Below the pieces are notes generated by a model. That model did no database searches. It worked only from the letters and a program-made list of their open reading frames with translations, and had not been told where the DNA came from. From the NCBI RefSeq assembly GCF_910596095.1, contig NC_056552.1, forward strand, positions 10,025,111 through 10,089,110: a stretch of 64,000 nucleotides of DNA, given 5' to 3'. Positions 23,323 to 32,998 of this stretch are shown here, piece by piece. Every line of letters begins with the position of its first letter. Position 1 is the first letter of the stretch. This DNA is from Thunnus maccoyii (taxonomy: Eukaryota; Chordata; Actinopteri; Scombriformes; Scombridae). A program made the translations under genes and the position numbers.

Positions 23323-26300
23323 TTAAGCGTGGTTTGTGAGGGTCAGGAACTCCTCCCGGGTTTTGGGGTCTTCTAGGTAAACGCCCAGCATGGTGCTCGT
23401 CACTGTGCGGCTGTTCATCTTCTGGACGCCACGCATGACCATACACATGTGCCTGCAAACACGCAAATGTTTGGCTCAGATTTTCAACTGCATTTGCAGC
23501 CTAAACATGCTTTATTTGACCTAAAGAACATGTGTTTAAATGATATGTTTTCGCAGTTTTTCAAGTCCGTCTTAAACAATATTCAGATGGCCAAATGAAC
23601 ATTGATACAGGTTTTTCTTGTAATCATTCCTCCTGTTCTTACTGTGCATACAATGTAAGTGAGGAGGGACAAAATCTAAAAGTTTATCTGAAACTTCAGC
23701 CATGAAGATTAGTCAAATTAAGTGGATATCTTTCAAAGTTACAGTCTTCTTAGTACCAAATTCACTCTTTTCATTACTGTCCTTCCATCGCAGCTCAACA
23801 GGGAAACAAAAACAAGGAATCTTATGCTATAAAGACTGTAACTGTGGAAGATATATCTACTTGATTTAACTAACTCAGACTGATGAAGCCTCATAATAGC
23901 TTCAGACTTTTAAATACATTTTTGCACAAAATGACAACTGTGGATTTGGCCCCAATCACACTCTAAGTGCATTTGGAGGGTATCTTTTAATGGCCAGTAT
24001 TAGCAGGAAGAACGATTACAGTGAGCAAAACCTGTTTCAGTGTTCCTTTGGGCTCCTGACTGTTGTTTTAAGACAGACTTAATAAAAAATAGTGAACCTA
24101 TCCATTAAGGAAACATGACATTTTCACATTTTCATGTGAAGTATCTTGGTGGTGTGTGAGTGTGTACTTACGCTGCTTCAATAACCACAGCTACACCTTT
24201 TGGCTTCAGAGCTTCTGATATTCCCATGGCAATCTGCTTGGTCAGACGCTCTTGAACTGAAAGAAACAAAATAATTGGACATACGTGAACAGATAATACC
24301 AGATTTTATTCAAATTCTCGGGTCAAACCAAAGAAAAGTGCTGTGATTATATGTAAAGTCAAATATCGCATAATTTCTTTGGTACCTTGAAGCCTTCGAC
24401 TGAAGATCTCCACAATCCTGCAGAAACCAGAACACAAGCTGATTAAAGATCAAACGTAATAATGATTAATCTTTCGATAAACACAGACTGGCATCGGCCC
24501 CTGACCCCGAGCCTCAACTCTGGCCATCCAACTGTACAGACCCTTCATCTGTGAATGATTCACCCTACAGAATTCTCTGAATCTCACGCAAGATTCACCA
24601 ACAGCGAGTTTGTCTAAAAACCTCAGTGACTTTGCTGTTATTCTGGGTTTGTGTATTCAGAGGTGGTGCGATATTTGTAGGAAAGGGAGTTAAGGAGACA
24701 GACTGGCTGACAGAGAGGCTGTGATGATAACTGGTGATTCCCACAGGTCCGAAGGGATTTTCTCATGGTTCGAGAGCGGATAGAGTTTAGACTTGTGTCT
24801 GTGAGTGTGCTCGATGAGGGGACTAGATGATGGCCAGTGGGCTTAGACTCTAAGCCTCCAGGTCAATGCACTGAGATAACAGAAGAACGCAGCCAGCCGG
24901 AGATAACACCAGAAACATACAGCCACAGTGACAGCAAGAGGGTATAGTGTGTGTTTTGTTACCTTGCCAGCTTGCTCAGTCCCACCACTTTTTTGTTGGG
25001 AATATACCCGATGTGAACCTGGAAAGAGATGACAGCCAGTGTGAGCGGAGGTCACATAATGAGAGCAAAGGCTGGTTAATATTAGCAATTCAGTGCTGAC
25101 CCTATTATATGCTCAAAAAACGCACACATCAGCTCACAAGCAGAAACACAGGAGAGTCACATCCACAAACTTGGACAAATACATTGTTTCAGATCAGTTA
25201 TTTGTGTTTAAGATTGATTTATGCATGTATTGTCTTAAACCTGCAGTGTGGAACTTTTGTCTCTCCCCTCTGGCAGTGCGAGTAATTACAAAAACACTGT
25301 TGAGCGTGCTTATGTCATAGCTGTAGCCTACCTCGTCGCTACATCAGCTACAGCTTTCATGGCGGAAAAATTGTTTTAAGTGTCAAACAACCCCTGTGAA
25401 ATGACTCGTTTCACTGTCGGAATTTGATCCATTTGGTCTGATAACATTTGGAAAGTCTAGAAGAGCCGCATGATTAATATGTTTTAACCAAATTGACGTT
25501 AGCAGAGGGCAAACCGGTCAGTCGGCTCGGCTGGCAAAAGTCCCTGGTGTGCATGTTCTGCCCATGGAGCATGCCAAGTATGCATTTATCTAGCCAGCAT
25601 GGGAAAGTCACCAAACACCAGATTTTAAAACTCTGTATAAAGTGAAATACAGAGAGATTAACATTGCGGTGATTGGCTTAATTAGCATTGTGTTAACTTG
25701 TTTGGCAAGGGCTTGAATGTAAGTGGAGGCTCATTTATATGTAAGTCCCGCACTGGAGCTTTAAACTCCTATTAGGTTAATACACACACACATACAGACT
25801 TACCCTCCCAAAAAAGGGCACCAGGTGATGTTCACACAGTGAAAACATGTCTATGTCCTTCACAATCACCATCTCTTCGTGGTCTTCATCAAATATGGCG
25901 TCATTTAGGATGTCTGCGGGCAAAAGCACAAACAAACACGCTTTAAGAAATATCATCCAATTAACTGATTCAGTAAGCTTTAACATGAATTAGAAATAGA
26001 GAGGAAATGCAGAAAAATAAAGGTCACATTGGTTCATTTGAAAATAATGTAAAGTTTGTGGCAGGAAATCAATGAGAAGTTTCCTGTGAGTTTTGAATAG
26101 TATCTCATCTACGACAGCTGTTGTTAACATCTCTGTCATAAATACTAGTGTACTAAAAGTGATCATTTTTGTGGGAAGCTCTGCTTTAGTTGTTCTTGTG
26201 TTGACTTATTTCTAATAATTTGTCTACCAGATGTGCACATTTATGGAGGAGCACAAACATTATAAACACTGTTTATTTCAATTAGGGCTGCAACTGACGA

Positions 26301-27484
26301 TTATGGTTAATATCAATAAATCTGTTGTGTCTCTAATCCAGTCAGTCACATTTAAGAACCTGGAACTATCAAATCTGGCATTTTTGCTTAAAAAATGACC
26401 TAAACGACTAAAAGATTATCAAAATAGTTGCAGATGAACTTTATTTCAATGACTAATGGATGAATGGACTAATTGTTGCAGTTCTTAAAGTTGAATCACA
26501 CCTCTCAGACAGTGTCAACAATTACAACTTCTTAATACTGTAGCCAGTAGGCGATTTAAGGGTGGGGTGGGGGTGTTCCATCCACGTACTTAGCAAAATG
26601 ACCAAAATGCATCCCCCCTCTCCATCCCCTAGTAGTAGAGAGATTGCAGGGGCAGAGGGGCTGTTTAGTTAAATATGTTAGTCTAGTCTGCTTGACTCAT
26701 TGATCCTTTATCTGACTCAGGTTTGTGCAGAATTGGGCTCTAGGTCAGCGGCCATATACCTTGACAGGTTGGGTTTAGAGACACAGAGAAGCACAGCAAC
26801 AACAATAATAACAATAACAACAATAAAAATAATAGAAATATGACTAATAATAATAGTAGTAGCAGTGGGCGTCAAGCTGGTCTGCATTATTCAAGGTAAA
26901 GTCAAAACTAGTCTGTTTTGAAAAATATGCATTATTAAGATGTTTAATGTCCACATCCAGTAAAAGAATAGGCCTACACAAAATTTAGCCTAATAGCAGT
27001 TCTATTAAATTGAAATTATAATTGCAACTATACTATCAAGAATTGGGTTAGCCTACATGACCCTAACCCTCCCACCGGGCCACCCTCCCCCGTTAAAAAT
27101 GAACCAATCACCCACTGACTGTAGCCAATAAGAGTAATCATATCCCATTAATCACTGCAAAGAGCATCTTCCAGATCAACCTGTTGACTCACCATCGACG
27201 GTCTCATGGTAGCCCTTGGTGAGGAACTGCATGGCCTTGGCGGCACGCAGCGGGGTGCGCAGCAGCCCCTGCCGGTCCGTGTCCTCCCCGAGCTCCCGCA
27301 GGATGCTGGTGTAGGCGGCCTGCAGCGTAGGCAAGCGGGACTCGTCCTCCGCCACTTTGCGGGACGTCTCGTGCTTGCGGTGCACGGCGGACCTCTTGGT
27401 GTCTATGATGAGGTCGCTGAAGCTGTTGTTGCGCTGGAAGTCCTCCACGGCGTCGTTGACCTTTCCGTTGCAGTGGCCGTTCAT
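23323..27484 (-). CDS. gch2: GTP cyclohydrolase I (probably the teleost gch2 paralogue)
   Basis: Coding exons, in transcript order: 27484-27193, 25913-25804, 25018-24963, 24417-24386, 24256-24172, 23452-23323. They join in frame to 234 codons. The enzyme converts GTP to 7,8-dihydroneopterin triphosphate, the first step to tetrahydrobiopterin and, in fish, to pteridine pigments. The zinc ligands Cys124 and His127 (in LCEHHLVPF) and Cys195 (in [20 protein letters not shown]) are all present. The six-exon plan matches human GCH1. The N-terminal 50 residues ([16 protein letters not shown]...) are unlike human GCH1 and shorter. The C-terminus is TLTNHA rather than human TLIRS. The location between cript and msh2, away from the human GCH1 neighbourhood, suggests gch2 rather than gch1; the enzyme identity is much surer than the paralogue. 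Upstream there is a TATA-like box and a CRE-like site. Intron 2 holds a TTAA-flanked element and intron 5 a TIR element. Confidence 0.85.
23563..24080. mobile_element. Non-autonomous TIR element, about 520 bases, in gch intron 5
   Basis: The left end AAGTCCGTCTTAAA and right end TTTAAGACAGACTT are inverted repeats. The pairing continues inwards for about 70 bases (CCAAATGAACATTGATACAGG against CTGTTTCAGTGTTCCTTTGG). A 5' part of the same element is at 16421-16790 and a right-end piece at 44033-44110. There is no coding capacity. The superfamily is not clear. Confidence 0.7.
25235..25764. mobile_element. TTAA-flanked MITE (piggyBac-like) in gch intron 2
   Basis: It is bounded by TTAA at 25235-25238 and 25761-25764. 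Inside are inverted ends ACCTGCAGTGTGG and CACTGGAGCT (reverse complement AGCTCCAGTG). The TTAA target and related ends fit the piggyBac superfamily. I recognise the AGTGTGGAACTTTTGTCTC wording as a common fish repeat. Confidence 0.65.
26283..26487 (+). repeat. hAT-like GGGCTGCAAC family, copy 6 (deleted)
   Basis: Starts TAGGGCTGCAACTGACG and ends GACTAATTGTTGCAGTTCTTA, about 205 bases, so internally shortened. It is in gch intron 1. Confidence 0.65.
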
Positions 27485-27720
27485 GTCGGAGCGCGTCTGG
27501 ATGTTCAGTGGAAGAGACGGGAGATGAGATGGAGAGACGTCCTGAGGCTGTGTAAACCAGCAGGTCTGCTACTCCTGCTGCCGGTGCTCACCGCGCTTAT
27601 AAAGGCGTTACCCGGTGCCGCGTGTGCATCCGTTCCCGATTCGTCAAGTTGCCGCCTACGTCAAAATATCTAGTTTCGTCAGCGGGGTCATCAGAGAGCA
27701 ATCCCCCTCCCAACCCGAGC
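27485..27720 (-). promoter_or_regulatory. gch promoter region with TATA-like and CRE-like elements
   Basis: On the minus strand, CCTTTATAAG (plus 27596-27605) lies about 110 bases upstream of the start codon. A CRE-like TGACGTA (plus 27657-27663) lies about 60 bases further up. Mammalian GCH1 proximal promoters are known for a CRE and a CCAAT box, so cAMP control is plausible here but inferred. Confidence 0.5.
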
Positions 27721-28235
27721 AGGGCATGCAACCTAATTTTCTGCATCTCTCATCACTTGGCAAATAGCCTATCAGCTGTCTCCATTCATTAGTTCTGATT
27801 GTTAGTTTACTAGAAACTCTACAGACCGCTTTCTTGCAAACGGGCGGCTTATGACTTCACGTGGATATGTTGTGCATTTCGGCCTCCTGTCCTTCTTTCC
27901 ATGTAAATCCAATCCATCTGATAAACCCTAAACAATGACTGAAAAATATACTGCAGGTCCACAGTAATCCACTAGAGAAATCATTGATCATCTAGAGGTG
28001 TGAAGGGTAAGAGGAGAGTACCAGAAGTCTTAAAACACACATTTACTCAAGTGAAGTCATTGAAGCAGATCCACTGGTATAATTTACTGCTGTATTGGTG
28101 TGAACTGAATATTCCCATAACATAAATATCTCCATAAATATACCAGAGGCTTTGTGTTTGAACAAATGCAAGAGTTTTATGACATCTTTATTTCAAACCC
28201 GTATTCAATAAGACACATCTGCAGACAAAAAAAAT

Positions 28236-28490
28236 GCTCATCTCAGTTTCCCACAGCCCAAGGTGACATCTTCAAATTTTTTGTTTTGTCTGACCAAGCG
28301 TCAAAACAAAGATATTCAGTTTACAGTGTTATAAGACAAGACAAGAAGAAGAAGAAGACAAGACGAAAATCGTCACATTTGAGAGGCTGCAACCATTTTT
28401 GGCATGTTTGCTTGAAAAATGACTGAAACAGTTATCAAGTTTCCAATTATTTTTTCTGTAAAATAATCAATTCATTTCAGCAACTGCAGG
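28236..28490 (+). repeat. hAT-like GGGCTGCAAC family, copy 7 (5' truncated)
   Basis: Contains the family words TTTCCCACAGCCCAAGGTGAC, AAAGATATTCAGTTTACAGT and GAGGCTGCAACCA, and ends near TTTCAGCAACTGCAG. An AAG/GAC-rich expansion lies inside at 28335-28368. Confidence 0.55.
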
Positions 28491-29384
28491 ATCATAATGG
28501 ATGAAACATGGATGACTCTGTGATGCCGGTAGAGTGCAGTTTTTTGTTGTTTTTTTCAACTAATCAAAAACTATTTTATTGACCATGTGTCACAAGTAAG
28601 ACTCTCCATACATAAAAAGAAAAGAATTGCATGCAAACTGTATTTTATGTAAATTATTGCAGAGTTTGGTGCAAGAGGAGGATATAAAGCTTCAGTGTCA
28701 TCAAAAATTATAATATAATGTCATGTCAAAATGAATAATCTACCGGACTGAAGTTGTAGAGTCAGAGACGTTTTAATTGATAGGCGGGGAGTCTTCTCCA
28801 GCACTTAAACTTCATTTACAAGTTGTTGAGAGTCAGTTAACATGAATCAAGGTGTAAAATGCCTGAGAATAAACAATAAAATGTGTTAATTAGTGAGCTT
28901 TAGATTCTCGGCTGTTTTACGATGCGATACCACTTTATTATTCTCAGCTTACACTGAAATTCATTTCAGTTCTTGACACAGTTACACATATGACACTTTT
29001 CATAGCCGTACATAACACAAACAGTCAAAACAATCGTACATAGTATCAGCCAACAAGGACGATTATGCTGGTAGGCTCATGACACCGTAACCTCCTTAAT
29101 CTTAACCTGTTATGGCTGAGAGTTTCTCTCTTCCTTAATGTGATGTGTGACCATTATGGTAATTTACAGTTCACTAATTGGTTTCAACGGAAAGTTTAAT
29201 CCTAAATTCTTTCTCCTGATCCTTAAATTCTCCATAGTCAACTCAGTTTTAAGGGTTACAGCTGTATATTACTTGACAACAGACAGTTTGGACTTTGGGT
29301 GTTTATTGACCTAGATGCTTCCTAAAACTTCAACTTGTTCCTGCAATAAAAAAAATAATAAATTCTGTAAATAATGTTTGACTA

Positions 29385-29680
29385 CTGGTATCAATCTCTC
29401 AGTCCATTCACCACTTTTGTCCAGACTGAAATATCTTCATAAATATTTAACGAATTGCATTGAAATTTTGTTCAGACAATCCTCATTTCCAGAGGATGAC
29501 GCTAACTAACTTTGGTAAAGCCCTGGCTTTTCATCCAGCACCATGAAGTCGACACTTTTAGGGGGTTAAATTGCAACATCTAACAGATGGATTGATATAT
29601 TCATAGTTCCCAGACATAAGTCCCTTTAATGACTTTGGTGACTTTCCCTCTTGCGCCACCATTACGCTATTACACATTTG
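29385..29680 (+). repeat. Teleost repeat with ACTGAAATATCT / GAATTGCATTGAAATTTTG core
   Basis: The order CCAGACTGAAATATCTTC, GCATTGAAATTTTGTTCAGA, CCAGAGGATGACGCTAACT, GACTTTGGTGACTTTCCCTC, TTGCGCCACCATTA is one I recognise as a very common teleost interspersed repeat. A short piece of the same repeat (CAACAACTATTGGATAGATTG) lies at 38278-38298 in msh2 intron 6. Confidence 0.6.
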
Positions 29681-30171
29681 TTTTGACAGACTTTCTTTCA
29701 TTCTTTCTTTAAGATCACCTGAGACGGCTGAAAGAGAACATTCATTATTTTGTGCAGTAATTGATCATTTGTCATAAGACCACATGAATATAGCAGCTGT
29801 ATCTTCTATGATGGCTGTACTTGTGTGTACTTATACCTGTGTTACAGACAACAACAAGACACGACTCAATTCAAGGATCTTCAGTTGGTTAAACTTTATG
29901 TACATCAGAACACATGTGCACACAAGAAAGTGCTTTCTGTTTATCCACAAAACAGATGGATTACAGAACTGGACATTAAAAAAAGAGTTGTAAAAAGGGT
30001 CAAGAGAGGACAATGCAGGACAGGATAATGGTGATGATACAACCGGTCATGTTGTATAGTTGTTGTAGTTTTGGAGGGTGTAGGTCGCCACTGTATCCAA
30101 CAGCCAGCTGCGAGTGACAACTGTAGCTTGTCTAGAGAGACCTGTGGAGTGAATAATAGAGGGATATATAT

Positions 30172-30247
30172 ATCTACCGAAAGACAATATAACCCACAAG
30201 GTATCAGTTATCAAGAGGGGAACCTCTCACATGCTCTTACACACACG
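30172..30247. repeat. Direct repeat, left copy
   Basis: GAAAGACAATATAACCCA, then AACCTCTCACATGCTCTTAC and ACACAC, are repeated at 31656-31748, where the copy has about 13 extra bases in the middle. Confidence 0.75.
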
Positions 30248-30440
30248 TAACGTAATATACTCTCTATCACAGCATGATAAAATAACATCATTACCTTCTG
30301 TCCAACCCCAAACACCCTGAGTCTTTGCAAAAAGTGAAGTCGTTGTTGGATCCTTTTGCATACAGAACTCACATGGACATTCCAAAACAGATTACAGTCG
30401 ATATGTACACCCAAGTATTTGTAAGAATGAACCTGGGTAA
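30212..30440 (-). mobile_element. LINE ORF2 fragment, minus strand
   Basis: The minus strand reads KYLGVHIDCNLFWNVHVSSV, then QQRLHFLQRLRVFGVGQKVM and LFYHAVIESILRY. This is the post-reverse-transcriptase region typical of fish LINEs (YLGV.ID..L.W..H...., then FL.RLR.FG). It is cut off at about 30250, next to the left direct repeat. Confidence 0.75.
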
Positions 30441-31655
30441 TACAAGCAGTTATGGAGCAGTAATGGAGAATGAAGTGACAACAAAGTATGATCTCCTATT
30501 CTGGAACAACAGGGCATGTTTGACTGTAATGGGGCCGCAGCTGAAGACATTAGTCATGCAGTTTCTTGGAATCTCAATGGCTGCATGTGTTTTCACAGAT
30601 CCTGGAAAAAGGGAGCAGACCTGTCAATATACTCGCACGCAATGCATGTAATTACCTTTACTTTTTACCCTTCAGTCACCAGAACACAACAATTCTTGCC
30701 TTTGTTTCTATGCTTGATTTTCCCCTCAGCTGAACAATTTCATGTTTTGCTCTAAAAAGGCGCACACAGATGATTTTACTTATTTTGCTTAATCTTCTCG
30801 GGAGCGTCTTCAGACTGTGTTTGATTGACATGTCCCTCTCTCTGCTGTTAGCTTTGTTGCACCTGCTAGGTGGGACAAACTCCGCTTTTATGATTATTTT
30901 TGGTACATAGAGTGAGGTGATCTCACATATTTTTCCAGCATATCTCACCTACAACCTGAGTAGCTGTCTAATCAGCCAGAGTAAGTGAAAACACTCAAAG
31001 TACTGTAAATATACCCCAAAATGCCCAAAAATTGTATACCCAAAAGCAGTGAAACCACAATATACATACTGAAATACATACTTGAAACTAACTGGTGTAA
31101 ATGCAAACAAATAAACAATTCAACATCCCATTTTAGTGCTTTTCCTTTCCATTATGTAAGATAAAAACAAAAGACTAAAATATAAATTTAAAAAAATGTT
31201 TAAGCTTTCAAAGATCACTGTTTTTCTTCTTCTTATTCTACTGAGTTATTACATGTTTTTCCTGCTGTAGCCTGTTATAAGAAAATAATACTTGCTACAT
31301 CCATCCAGTCCATGCAATATTATTGTTGTAGCCTGTGCCACAATGCAACAACAAATCCTCAGAACTAATGATTAAAAATCATCAAACATTTGAAAATTAA
31401 ATGACCACAACAAATAATGCAATGCACACCTAAATGTTCCCCAGCATAACCATAATCTTAGAGTATGTGATATAAATAGACTGCAATGTTTAATGTTCTG
31501 CAAGTTTGTATTATTGGATGTGATCATTTATTATATTTGTAGTACAAAAACGATTCTATGAAATTGTTTCAAAGCTGTTTACATGAAACTAGCATGCAAT
31601 GCTTCTAAAAAAAAACTGGTCGAGGTGAAATGTTTTTTTTTTTATAAGACCAATA

Positions 31656-31748
31656 TGTCTACTGAAAGACAATATAACCCAATTTGTTATGTAACACGGT
31701 ATCGGTTATCCTGAAAGGAACCTCTCACATGCTCTTACACACACAAAC
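31656..31748. repeat. Direct repeat, right copy
   Basis: Matches 30172-30247 except for an inserted segment around TTTGTTATGTAAC. Confidence 0.75.
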
Positions 31749-31774
31749 ACTTTGGTAGTGGACACTGGAGACAA

Positions 31775-31990
31775 TGGAGCAAGATTCAAGATTATTTTAT
31801 TTGTCCCTAGGGAAATTTGTCTTGGACATAAAGGCTGCCACATAAAAAATACATACAATTAAAGTGTGCTATGCATTCAAATATGTGCAATGTACCCACT
31901 CATTTCACACCCTCCTTATGAACTGAGTTTAGGACATTCACTGATAGAGGAATGAAAGAGTTTTTACACCTATTCAGGCAGTTGGTGGTA
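31775..31990 (-). mobile_element. LINE 3' end, minus strand
   Basis: On the minus strand the segment ends ACAAATTTCCCTAGGGAC, AAATAAAATAATC, TTGAATCTTG. A CTAGGGAC then ATAAA then TTGAATCTTGA tail is characteristic of fish Rex1-like elements. The matching coding part is short and broken. Confidence 0.5.
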
Positions 31991-32059
31991 TTAATTTGCC
32001 AATAAGCCGCTTTAAAAAATAAACAAAAGGAAGAAAACTCAACAATATGTTTTTCTTCT

Positions 32060-32215
32060 TGTTCCTACAGTTGGATGTTTGAGCTTCACTGTGCAGAATG
32101 GTGCATGACACCAGAAGGCTGTTTTCACATTAATCTGCAGAAAGTGGAAAGTTTCTCTGTGCTCACTGAAAATCCAATTTTAAGGCGCAGGCCTACAAGC
32201 ATGATTTGTGACATC
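32060..32215 (+). repeat. Dispersed repeat, copy 2 (paired with 1605-1790)
   Basis: Plus-strand copy with GTTGGATGTTTGAGCTTCAC, GGCTGTTTTCAC and GGCCTACAAGCATGATT. The adjoining segment 32405-32540 (ATGAACTTTTTTGTGGAAAA, CAGTAGAGTATT-like) resembles 36845-36930, so the element is probably longer than the marked core. Confidence 0.6.
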
Positions 32216-32889
32216 ACAAATAGTTTGGAGCTAATCCTGGTCCAATATTCAACTCACACAAGTGTGATGTGGAAACTTGAAGCCTGCAGTGCACAAATAC
32301 TGAGAATGAACTTTACAGTGAAGAAGAAATATCTTCTGACCAGCAGTTAAACTCCTGAAATGAAATAAATTTGCATATTTATAGATTCTGGATTTTTAAT
32401 AAGGGAGAAGGCTTAGATGTAATAAGATAAATGAACTTTTTTGTGGAAAAACTATATTAGACACACATTGTTATTCAAAGTAGAGTATTTTATCTACAAC
32501 TTAAAACATTTCTGGAGGGAATCTTTAACGATCAAAAGTATAGAAAGCACTAGCAAAGTCAAAGCAAGAGCAATAATTGTAAATGAAAAGACAATGATTA
32601 AAGTGAATGGATGAATTTAAATTCTTTTCTCCAATTTTTTGTAATACATTTCATTTCCAAGACAAAAAAGACAAAGCTGCTGATAAAAACTTTACTTTTT
32701 TTTTTTTTTTTTAATTTTTATAAACAGCTTTATTGAAACAATTATACAACAACTTTACAGCACTTGTGTTTATACAACTTGAGTCTACAAACACGCCAGC
32801 TGATTAAAGGGTATAATTAAAATATAGTTAAATAAACATCTTGTAAAGCTTACATATTTTTTTGTTCGTACATTCAGATATTGAAGAAA

Positions 32890-32998
32890 TTTATTGTTTG
32901 ATACTGACAGTTAGCTCCGCCCCGTTTCCATGGCAACACGTCACAATGCAACGTAGCTTCCTGTTTGGCAGGGAGCCCTGGCGGGAGATTCATCCAGC
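32890..32998 (+). promoter_or_regulatory. msh2 promoter with perfect RFX X-box
   Basis: 32924-32937 reads GTTTCCATGGCAAC, a full palindromic X-box as bound by RFX factors. It lies 62 bases upstream of the start codon. A GC-box-like GCTCCGCCCC sits just before it and an E2F-like GGCGGGAGA just before the ATG. Confidence 0.7.

Larger units (their letters stand above)
27721..32880. other. Intergenic region between gch and msh2 (5' ends face each other)
   Basis: No gene is seen in about 5 kb. It contains a hAT-like copy (28236-28490), a common fish repeat (29385-29680), LINE remnants on the minus strand (30212-30440 and 31775-31990), a direct repeat pair (30172-30247 and 31656-31748), and the dispersed repeat at 32060-32215. 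Confidence 0.6.

Noticed and set aside
27206-27673. 155-codon plus-strand frame opposite gch exon 1
   Set aside because: It is the GC-rich antisense shadow of the well-supported gch exon 1 and promoter.
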